From Gemmatimonadaceae bacterium (GTDB taxonomy: Bacteria > Gemmatimonadota > Gemmatimonadetes > Gemmatimonadales > Gemmatimonadaceae): a stretch of DNA of 7,992 nucleotides. This document shows, piece by piece, positions 1-6,336 of this stretch. Each line of letters begins with the position of its first letter. Positions within the stretch are counted from its first letter, which is position 1. The notes below the pieces were generated by a model, which was not told where the DNA came from, made no database searches, and saw only the letters and a program-made list of their open reading frames with translations. The position numbers and the translations under genes were made by a program. The stretch is from contig JAICUE010000107.1 in NCBI GenBank assembly GCA_025936015.1, positions 1-7,992 on the forward strand, given 5' to 3'.

Positions 1-168
1 GCGGATTGTTTTACAGGAGCCACGGAGAACACGGAGGGGTTTGATAAAGAGCGGTACGGCAAGGCTTCTCTCAGAGCGCCCAACAGAGCCCTCCAGAAGA
101 GCAGCCTTCCAATCGCGCTCTTTGTAAAACCCTCCGCGTGCTCCGTGGCTCCTGTTGATAATCTCCGT
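1..168. repeat. Palindromic intergenic element, copy 1
   Basis: This is a long imperfect inverted repeat. The left arm, ACAGGAGCCACGGAG followed by an ACACGGAGGGG stretch (13-42), pairs with the right arm, CCCTCCGCGTG followed by CTCCGTGGCTCCTGT (130-155). Inside these arms, AAAGAGCG (46-53) faces CGCTCTTT (116-123), and AAGGCTTCTCT (61-71) faces the AGAAGAGCAGCCTT stretch (98-111). Most of the element could therefore fold into one extended hairpin. Outside the main arms a weaker GCGGATT / AATCTCCG pairing suggests that the element runs from base 1 to about 168. There is no transposase and no credible ORF. It is directly repeated 197 bp downstream. From memory, similar CCACGGAG-type words recur between genes in several environmental bacterial phyla, but I could not check this. 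A MITE, a REP-like element or a structured RNA are all possible. Confidence 0.8.
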
Positions 169-197
169 TGTTGACGCGCTCCGCGATCCTGGCAACG

Positions 198-365
198 GCG
201 GATTGTTTTACAGGAGCCACGGAGAACACGGAGGGGTTTGATAAAGAGCGGTACGGCAAGGCTTCTCTCAGAGCGGCCGAAAGAGCTCTCCCGGAGAGCA
301 GCCTTTTGACCGCCTTTAATGAAGAACCCTCCGCGTGCTCCGTGCCTCCTGTAAATAATCCCCGC
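198..365. repeat. Palindromic intergenic element, copy 2
   Basis: This is the second copy of the 197-bp-period element, with no net indel relative to copy 1: positions 1-178 align with 198-375. The first 78 bases (198-275) are identical to copy 1. The remainder differs at about 22 sites by hand count, mostly in the loop-proximal part. Here the terminal inverted repeat is better preserved: GCGGATTGTTTTACAGG (198-214) pairs with the CCTGTAAATAATCCCCGC stretch (348-365). The right arm ends about 30 bp past the stop codon of the channel gene, so the hairpin could also stop transcription or protect the 3' end of the efflux mRNA. It lacks the clean U-tract of a classical intrinsic terminator. The 19 bp between the copies (179-197) and the 28 bp from 366 to the gene end show nothing else. 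Confidence 0.8.
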
Positions 366-393
366 TGTTGACGCGCCGCTCCCGTCTCCCCCG

Positions 394-1857
394 CTAGTGG
401 CGCTCGATCGCCGGCGCCGTACCCTCGTGCGCCTCGAGCGCACCACCGCCTAACGCGGTGTAGAGCGCGACCAGGTTGTCCGCCTCGACCCGGCGCAGCT
501 GGAGCAGTGCCTGCTCCGCCGCGAACAGGTTGCGTTCGGCGTCGAGCACCTCGAGGTACCCGACCACTCCTTCGCGGTACCTGATGTTCGCCAGCGAGGC
601 GAGCTCCCGCTGCGCGACGGCGCCTCGCTCCTCCGCCGCGACCTGTTCGGCCAGGAAGCGACGGCCGGCGAGCGCGTTCGAGACCTCCTGGAACGCGACC
701 TGGATCGTCCGCTCGTAATCGGCGATCGCGATCTGCTGGCGGGCTTTCGCGACCGTCGAGTTACCCGCGAGGCGGCCGTGGTTGAAGATCGGCAGCGAGA
801 TCGACGGCCCGAAGCTCCAGGTCAGGCCGTCCTTCCCGACGAGATTGTTCAGGTCCGTCGACGCGTAGCCGAGGTTGCCGGTCAGCGAGATCGAGGGGAA
901 GTACGCCGCCCGCGCCGCGCCGACGTCCGCTTCCGCCGCGCGCAGGCGCTCCTCGGCGGCGATGATGTCGGGCCGCGCGAGCAGCAGCTCCGATGGAAGT
1001 CCGGCTGCGATCACCACCGGGTTCACCTGGTCGGCGAGCGGCAGTGCGTTAGGCAGCGAGTCGGGGATCGGTCCGCCGACGAGCACGAACAGCAGGTTGT
1101 TCTGCTGCGCGCGGAAGAGCCGCAGGCTCGCCACCGCCGCCTCGGCCTGGGTCAGCAGCGTCTGCGATTGGTAGTAGTCGAGGCCGGAGGTGATGCCGGC
1201 GTCGAGCCGCACCTTCGCGATGCGCACACCCTCGCGCCGGCTCGCGACCGCGGACTCGGCGACGCGGATCTCCTCGTCCGCCTCGACTGCGCCGAGGTAC
1301 GCCGACGCGACGTCCTGGATCAGCGAGAGGCGGAACGCGCGCTGCGCCTGCACCGTGGCGAGATACTGTGAGCGCGCCGCTTCGCTGAGGTTGCGGACGC
1401 GTCCCCAGAAATCGAGCTCGAACGCGGGGACGGCGACCCCGACGGAGTACCGGTCGAAGGTCGCCGACGTCGCGTTAGGCACGCCGGTCCCGGCCGCACC
1501 CGTGTGCGTCCGGGCCGCGCCGGCGGTCCCCGCCAGCGAGGGCAGCCGGTCGGCGTTCTGGATGCGATAGAGCCCGCGTGCCTCCTCGATCTGCGCGACC
1601 GAGACCGCGAGGTCGCGGTTGTGCACGAGCGCGGCGGCGATCAACGCATCGAGCCGCGGGTCGCGGAAGAATTCGCGCCAGCCGATGTCGGCCGCGCGCA
1701 CGCCGCTCGAGTCGCCGCGCGTGACGCCGGATGAATCGGCGCTGTCCGCCGGCACGAGATACACCGGCGGCGTCGGCATTGGCGGCCGGACATGGTGCGG
1801 CGCCAGGCTGCAGCCGGCGACGCCGATCAGGCCTAACGCGAGGGCTGCCTTACGCAT
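394..1857 (-). CDS. RND efflux outer-membrane channel lipoprotein (OprM/NodT family)
   Basis: This 487-residue protein is the TolC-like exit duct of the adjacent RND pump. It is expected to form a trimer with an outer-membrane beta-barrel and a periplasmic alpha-barrel. The N-terminus is a lipoprotein signal peptide ending in VAGC, so the mature protein would start at Cys16. The P/PP-rich stretch at 25-31 after the Cys is usual for the OprM group. The family signature LPSELLLARPDI (287-298), followed by AEERLRAAEADVGAARAAYF (301-320) and PSISLTG (321-327), is intact. The second outer-membrane-factor repeat ends with NIRYREGVVGYLEVLDAERN (424-443). The length is normal for the family. The start ATG overlaps the pump gene's stop by 8 nt (ATGCGTAA), which implies translational coupling, and a GAGGG site lies 8 nt upstream. 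An oddity is a small duplication, DSSGVTRG-DSSGVRAA (41-56), in the mature N-terminal linker. The substrate cannot be inferred. Confidence 0.95.
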   Translation of the reverse strand: MRKAALALGLIGVAGCSLAPHHVRPPMPTPPVYLVPADSADSSGVTRGDSSGVRAADIGWREFFRDPRLDALIAAALVHNRDLAVSVAQIEEARGLYRIQNADRLPSLAGTAGAARTHTGAAGTGVPNATSATFDRYSVGVAVPAFELDFWGRVRNLSEAARSQYLATVQAQRAFRLSLIQDVASAYLGAVEADEEIRVAESAVASRREGVRIAKVRLDAGITSGLDYYQSQTLLTQAEAAVASLRLFRAQQNNLLFVLVGGPIPDSLPNALPLADQVNPVVIAAGLPSELLLARPDIIAAEERLRAAEADVGAARAAYFPSISLTGNLGYASTDLNNLVGKDGLTWSFGPSISLPIFNHGRLAGNSTVAKARQQIAIADYERTIQVAFQEVSNALAGRRFLAEQVAAEERGAVAQRELASLANIRYREGVVGYLEVLDAERNLFAAEQALLQLRRVEADNLVALYTALGGGALEAHEGTAPAIERH

Positions 1858-4800
1858 GGCTATGGCCCTCGTGATGGGAGATCTCTTCCGGAGATGGCGG
1901 CCGCTTCCGGCTCACCCACCGCCGCACCGCGAGATAGAACAGCGGGATGAAGAAGATCCCGAACACCGTCGCCGTGAACACGCCGCCGGCGACCCCTGTA
2001 CCGACCGCGATGCGGCTCGCGGCGCCGGCGCCGTGCGCGACGAGCAGCGGCACCATGCCGAGGATGAACGCGAGCGACGTCATCAGGATGGGCCGCAGCC
2101 GCAGCTTCACCGCCGACATCGTCGCGTCGAAGGTGCTCTTGCCGTGCGCTTCCTCCTCGATCGCGAACTCGACGATCAGGATCGCGTTCTTGGCGGCCAG
2201 GCCGATGATCGTGATGAGCCCGACGTTGAAGTACACGTCCGCCGACAATCCGCGCACCAGCGTCAGGAGGACTGAGCCGAGCACGCCTAACGGTACAACC
2301 AGCAGCACCGAGAGCGGCACCGACCAGCTCTCGTACAGCGCGGCGAGCAGGAGGAAGACGACGACGAGCGACACGCCCATCAGGATCACGATCTGCCCCG
2401 CCGACTGCTTCTCCTCGAAGGAGAGACCCGTCCAGTCGTAGCCGAAGCCGTCGGGGAGGTTCTTCGCCAGCCGCTCCATCTCGGCCATCGCCTCGCCCGT
2501 CGACTTGCCCGGCGCGGCCATCCCCGAGATCGTCGTCGACGGGTAGCCGTTGTAGCGCTGGACCTGTGGCGGCCCCGACGTCCAGCTCACCGTCGTGAAC
2601 GCGCCGAAGGGTACCATCGTCCCCTTGTCGCTGCGCACCTTGAGGTCGAGCACGTCCTGCGGCGTCATCCGGAAGGGTGCGTCGGCTGCGACGAGCACCC
2701 GGAGGATGCGGCCGTTGCGGCTGAAGTCGTTGGCGTAGGCGCTCCCGAAGGCGATCGCCAGCGTCGAGTTGATGCTCCCGATCGACAGGCCTAACGCTCG
2801 CGCCTTGATCCGGTCGATCTGGACGCGGAGCTGCGGCGCGTCGGCCTGCGACTCCGGGCGCACGCCGACCAGCAGCGGACTCGCCATCGCCGCGCCGAGC
2901 ATCTGGTTGCGCGCCGTCATCAGCTGGTCGGCGGTATGACCGCTCCGATCCTCGAGCACGAAGCTGAAGCCGCTGGCCACGCCCAGTCCCTGGATCGCCG
3001 GCGGATTGAGCGTGAACACCATCGCTTCCTTGATCTGCATCAGCGCGCCAAGCGCCTTGTTGATCAGCGTCATCGCGCTGTTCTTCGCGCCGGGCCGCTC
3101 GTCCCACGGCTTGAGGCTGATGAACGCCATCGCGTTCGACTGGCCCTGGCCGAAGAAGCTGAAGCCGCGGATGAAGATCACCCGCTCGACCTGCGGCTGC
3201 GCCTTGTAGAACGCCTTCACCTGCTCGACGGCGACATTGGTGCGTTCGGTCGTCGCGCCCGGCGGCGCCTGTACCGCGGTGATCATCACGCCCTGGTCCT
3301 CGACGGGGAGGAAGCTCCCCGGCAACCGCTGGAAGAACAGCAGCGTTATGACAACCAGCACGGCGAAGATCGCGAGGAAGCGCAGCGGGCGAAGGAGAAT
3401 CCGCCCGACGAGCTCCTGGTAACGTCCCGTCGTTCGCGCGAACCAGCGGTTGAATCCGCCGAAGAAGCGGGCGGCCCAGCGAGTGATCGCGTTGTCCGAC
3501 GAGTGGTCGAGGCTCACCGGCTTGAGCAGCGTCGCGCAGAGCGCCGGCGTCAGCGTCAGCGCCATCAGCGCCGAGAACGCGATCGAGATCGCGAGGGTGA
3601 CCGAGAACTGCCGGTAGATTCCGCCGGTCGTTCCCGGGAAGAACGCCATCGGCACGAACACCGCGACGAGCACCAGGGTGATGCCGATGATCGCCGAGGT
3701 GATCTGCGTCATCGCCTTGACCGTCGCGTCATAGGGCGAGAGTCCTTCCTCGGTCATGATGCGCTCGACGTTCTCGATGACGACGATCGCGTCGTCGACG
3801 AGAATGCCGATCGCCATCACCATCCCGAACAGCGTCAGCACGTTGATCGAGAAGCCGAGCAGCCAGAGCCCGAGACAGGCGCCGGCGAGCGCGATCGGCA
3901 CGACAATCGTCGGGATGACCGTCGCCCGCCAGTTCTGGAGGAAGAGGAACATCACGAGGAAGACGAGGATCATCGCCTCGATCAGCGTCTCGACGACGCC
4001 GCTGACCGACGCGCTGACGAACGGCGTCGAATCGTAAGGCACGCTCCACGCGATGTCTTCCGGGAAGCTCTGCGAGAGCTCGGCCATCCGCTTCTTCACC
4101 GCGGCGCCGACCGCGAGCGCGTTCGCGCCCGGGACGAGCTGGATCGCCATGCCGGCCGCCGGCTGTCCGTTCATCTCCAGATCGAAGCCGTAGCTCGCCG
4201 CGCCGAGCTCCACTCGGCCGACGTCGCCGAGGCGGATTACCGACCCGTCGGGATTCGCGCGGAGGATGATGTTCGCGAACTGTTCCGGTGTAGTGAACCG
4301 GCTCTGGGTGAGGATCGCCGCATTGAGCTCGGTACCGCCGGCCAGCGGACGGTCGCCTAACGCTCCGCCGGCCGATTGGCTGTTCTGCTCCTGGATCGCG
4401 GTCAGTGCGTCGGTCGGCGTCAGGTTGAACGTCGCGAGCTTCGCCGGGTCGAGCCAGATCCGCATCGCGTACTCGGAGGAGAACGATCGGACGTCGCCGA
4501 CGCCGGGCACGCGTCGCAGCTCGTCGACCACGCGGGTCACGGCGAAGTTTCCCAGCTCGAGTGTCTGCATCGCGCCGCTCTTCGAGGTGAGCGCGACGAT
4601 CATCAGGAAGCCGGTGTTCGCCTTCACCACCTGCACGCCCTGGCGGCGCACCTCCTCGGGGAGACGCGCCTCGACGCGGCGCAAGCGATTCTGCACGTCC
4701 ATCAGCGCGACGTTGATGTCCGTCCCCGAGCGGAAGGTGACGGAGATAGACGCGGTGCCATTCGACTGGCTCGCCGACGACATGTAGAGAAAGCCTTCGA

Positions 4801-5017
4801 CGCCGTTGAGCTCCTGCTCGATCACCTGCGTCACGTTCGTCGACAGCACCGACGCGTCGGCGCCGGGATACGTCGCGCTGATCGTCAGCGAGGGCGGAGC
4901 GATCGTCGGATACTGCTCGATCGGGAGGCTGCGCAACGCGAGAAAGCCGGCGAACAGGATCGCCAGCGCGATCACCCACGAGAAGACCGGGCGATCGATG
5001 AAGAAGCGGGGGCTCAT
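1850..5017 (-). CDS. RND multidrug efflux pump, inner-membrane subunit (HAE1 family, AcrB/MexB-like)
   Basis: This 1055-residue protein is the proton-motive-force-driven pump, expected to work as a trimer in the inner membrane with large periplasmic porter and docking domains. The layout is canonical: TM1 at about 11-29, a first periplasmic loop to about 340, TM2-TM6 at about 341-495, TM7 at about 545-562, a second loop to about 870, then TM8-TM12 to about 1030. The N-terminal motif FFIDRPVFSWVIA is typical. Proton-relay residues equivalent to AcrB D407/D408, K940, R971 and T978 are present as D408/D409 (ILVDDAIVVIENVER), K943 (AAKNAILIVEF), R973 and T980 (RPILMTSLAF). The HAE1 signature YDWTGLSFEE is at 860-869. 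The acidic pair and the overall match place it with drug pumps rather than heavy-metal (HME) pumps. It starts 10 nt after the adaptor stop and overlaps the channel gene by 8 nt. The C-terminus is histidine-rich (HHEGHSHA). Exact substrates are unknown. Confidence 0.97.
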   Translation of the reverse strand: MSPRFFIDRPVFSWVIALAILFAGFLALRSLPIEQYPTIAPPSLTISATYPGADASVLSTNVTQVIEQELNGVEGFLYMSSASQSNGTASISVTFRSGTDINVALMDVQNRLRRVEARLPEEVRRQGVQVVKANTGFLMIVALTSKSGAMQTLELGNFAVTRVVDELRRVPGVGDVRSFSSEYAMRIWLDPAKLATFNLTPTDALTAIQEQNSQSAGGALGDRPLAGGTELNAAILTQSRFTTPEQFANIILRANPDGSVIRLGDVGRVELGAASYGFDLEMNGQPAAGMAIQLVPGANALAVGAAVKKRMAELSQSFPEDIAWSVPYDSTPFVSASVSGVVETLIEAMILVFLVMFLFLQNWRATVIPTIVVPIALAGACLGLWLLGFSINVLTLFGMVMAIGILVDDAIVVIENVERIMTEEGLSPYDATVKAMTQITSAIIGITLVLVAVFVPMAFFPGTTGGIYRQFSVTLAISIAFSALMALTLTPALCATLLKPVSLDHSSDNAITRWAARFFGGFNRWFARTTGRYQELVGRILLRPLRFLAIFAVLVVITLLFFQRLPGSFLPVEDQGVMITAVQAPPGATTERTNVAVEQVKAFYKAQPQVERVIFIRGFSFFGQGQSNAMAFISLKPWDERPGAKNSAMTLINKALGALMQIKEAMVFTLNPPAIQGLGVASGFSFVLEDRSGHTADQLMTARNQMLGAAMASPLLVGVRPESQADAPQLRVQIDRIKARALGLSIGSINSTLAIAFGSAYANDFSRNGRILRVLVAADAPFRMTPQDVLDLKVRSDKGTMVPFGAFTTVSWTSGPPQVQRYNGYPSTTISGMAAPGKSTGEAMAEMERLAKNLPDGFGYDWTGLSFEEKQSAGQIVILMGVSLVVVFLLLAALYESWSVPLSVLLVVPLGVLGSVLLTLVRGLSADVYFNVGLITIIGLAAKNAILIVEFAIEEEAHGKSTFDATMSAVKLRLRPILMTSLAFILGMVPLLVAHGAGAASRIAVGTGVAGGVFTATVFGIFFIPLFYLAVRRWVSRKRPPSPEEISHHEGHSHA
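1866..1870 (-). promoter_or_regulatory. Ribosome binding site of the channel gene
   Basis: On the minus strand this reads GAGGG, 8 nt before the ATG at 1857. It lies inside the last codons of the pump gene and supports the ATG that overlaps the pump stop codon rather than a later start. Confidence 0.6.
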
Positions 5018-5025
5018 CGCTGTTG

Positions 5026-5029
5026 CCTT
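5026..5029 (-). promoter_or_regulatory. Weak ribosome binding site of the pump gene
   Basis: On the minus strand AAGG overlaps the adaptor's TAA stop and sits 8 nt before the pump ATG at 5017. The match is short, so the pump probably relies on ribosomes arriving from the adaptor gene. Confidence 0.35.
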
Positions 5030-6278
5030 ACGGTTTCGCCGAGTCTGCGCCGGCGTTCGCGGCCGGGTTCGCGGCAGCGCCGTTCGCCGGCGCCGCGACT
5101 GGCCGCACCGGCTGTCCCGGCTGCGCCTTCTGCAATCCGTCGACGATCACCCGTTCGCCCGCCTTGAGCCCATCGAGGATCACCCACGAGCCGCCCTCGA
5201 GCGGTCCGACCTTCACCGGCCGCGCCTCGACGATGTCCTTCGCGCCGACGACCATTACGTTCGCGCCCTGCGGCGTGACGGTGACCGCGCGCTGCGGGAT
5301 CAGCAGGCCGTTAGGCTCGGTGCCCGCGGCGATCCGCGCACGGACGAACTGGCCGGGAAGCAGGCTCCGTTCCGGATTCGGAAACTCGGCGCGCAGCGCC
5401 GCGGTGCCGGTCGCCTCGTCGATGCTGAGATCGAAGAAGTCGAGATGTCCCTGATGCGGATAGGACGTTCCGTCCTCGAGCACGAGACTCACCGGGACGT
5501 TGCGCAATGTCGGGACGCGAACCGATCCGGCGTTGATCTTCTCGCGAAGCTTGAGCACGTCGGAGCTCGACTGCGAGAAGTTCGCGTAGATCGGATCGAT
5601 CTGCTCGATCGTCGTCATCAGCGTCGCGCCAGCCGCGCTCACCAGCGCGCCCTCGGTCACCTCGGCGCGCCCCGCGCGACCGGCGATCGGCGCGGTCACC
5701 GTCGTGTAGCTCAGGCTCAGGCGTGCCGCGGAGATCTGCGCCTGCGTCTGCGCGACGTCGGCCTGCGCGGTGCGCAGCCGCGCGACCGCGGCGTCGTACT
5801 CCTGCTGGCTCAACGCCTTCTGCGCGACGAGCCCCTTGTAGCGATTCACATCCTGCTCGGCGTTCGACTCGGTCGCCTGCGCGCGCGCGAGCGACGCCTC
5901 GGCCGCATTCAACTGCGCGCGCAGCTGGCGCGGATCGATCTGGAAGAGCGGCTGCCCCTCCTTCACGTCCGTGCCTTCGGTGTAGAGCCGTCGCTCGACG
6001 ATGCCGTCCACGCGCGCGCGGACTTCCGAAGTGCGCACTGCCTGCAGCCTGCCGGGCAGCTCGATCAGGTTGACGATCGGCGCGGTGGTGACCGTTATGA
6101 CCTCTACCTCCGGCGGCGGCGGCGCCTGCTGCGCGGCGGGTTTTGAGCAGCCGGAGAGGGGGAGTACAAAGACCAAAAGAGCGAGCGCTATCGAGCGCGC
6201 GGACGACCGGGCGTGAGACGGTCTGACGCCGATGGACAGACCACGCGTCGCGGGCGACCGCGGGGTGCATTTGGGCAT
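5028..6278 (-). CDS. RND efflux periplasmic adaptor lipoprotein (AcrA/MexA family)
   Basis: This 416-residue membrane-fusion protein should bridge the inner-membrane pump and the outer-membrane channel. The signal peptide has basic residues, a hydrophobic core (IALALLVFVLP, 30-40) and the lipobox LSGC with Cys44 as the predicted lipidated residue. A proline-rich linker follows (PPPP, 53-56). The domains run in the usual order: first beta-barrel/lipoyl half (about 58-118, with GRLQAVRTSEVRARVDGIVE), alpha-helical hairpin (about 119-188, with LNAAEASLARAQA and QQEYDAAVARLRTAQADVAQ), second lipoyl half (TVTAPIAGRAGRAEVTEGALV, 193-213), beta-barrel (about 220-325) and membrane-proximal domain (PQRAVTVTPQG onward). 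The C-terminal tail is Ala/Pro/Asn-rich and low in complexity. The reading frame stays open upstream to an ATG at 6386, but that start would overlap the upstream dehydrogenase gene by 50 bp and add an Arg-rich stretch, so I chose the ATG at 6278. That ATG has no Shine-Dalgarno site. The n-region of 29 residues is long, and no better start lies closer to the lipobox. Confidence 0.95.
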   Translation of the reverse strand: MPKCTPRSPATRGLSIGVRPSHARSSARSIALALLVFVLPLSGCSKPAAQQAPPPPEVEVITVTTAPIVNLIELPGRLQAVRTSEVRARVDGIVERRLYTEGTDVKEGQPLFQIDPRQLRAQLNAAEASLARAQATESNAEQDVNRYKGLVAQKALSQQEYDAAVARLRTAQADVAQTQAQISAARLSLSYTTVTAPIAGRAGRAEVTEGALVSAAGATLMTTIEQIDPIYANFSQSSSDVLKLREKINAGSVRVPTLRNVPVSLVLEDGTSYPHQGHLDFFDLSIDEATGTAALRAEFPNPERSLLPGQFVRARIAAGTEPNGLLIPQRAVTVTPQGANVMVVGAKDIVEARPVKVGPLEGGSWVILDGLKAGERVIVDGLQKAQPGQPVRPVAAPANGAAANPAANAGADSAKP

Positions 6279-6284
6279 GGGTGG

Positions 6285-6290
6285 AGAATA
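6285..6290 (-). promoter_or_regulatory. Possible -10 element for a leaderless efflux-operon transcript
   Basis: On the minus strand TATTCT lies exactly 6 nt before the adaptor ATG (6278), with CCACCC between them. That spacing would put transcription initiation at or next to the A of the ATG, and it fits the absence of any Shine-Dalgarno sequence there. No good -35 box is found 16-18 nt further upstream. A TTGACC (6321-6326) is present but about 30 nt from the TATTCT, so it does not pair with it. The alternative is simple read-through from the dehydrogenase gene 58 bp upstream. Confidence 0.3.
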
Positions 6291-6336
6291 GATGGTGCGC
6301 GCCCGCTGGGGTAGATCAGTCCGGTCAACGTTTGGA

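Noticed and set aside
71..371. Small open frames inside the 5' repeats, one on each strand
   Set aside because: They lie across the palindromic repeat arms, their products follow the repeat and they have no ribosome binding site, so they are incidental.
1..375. A CRISPR array suggested by the regular repeat spacing
   Set aside because: There are only two copies, each 168-178 bp and internally palindromic, separated by 19 bp. This does not match CRISPR repeat or spacer sizes.
1694..1738. The DSSGV duplication in the channel protein as a functional repeat
   Set aside because: Only two short units lie in a variable linker just after the lipidated cysteine. It is most likely neutral slippage or drift.
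2936..4360. A 474-codon plus-strand open frame opposite the pump gene
   Set aside because: It is antisense to a clear RND pump. Its product is extremely rich in Arg, Asp, Glu and His with no domain, the usual result of reading a GC-rich gene from the wrong strand.
3729..4979. A 416-codon minus-strand frame overlapping the pump gene
   Set aside because: It is a +1/+2 shadow of the pump gene. The Arg/Gly/Asp-rich product has no recognisable motif, while the pump frame is intact over its full length.
4806..6146. A 446-codon plus-strand frame opposite the adaptor gene
   Set aside because: It is antisense to the adaptor and spans the adaptor-pump junction. Its composition is that of a GC-rich shadow frame and no start signal supports it.
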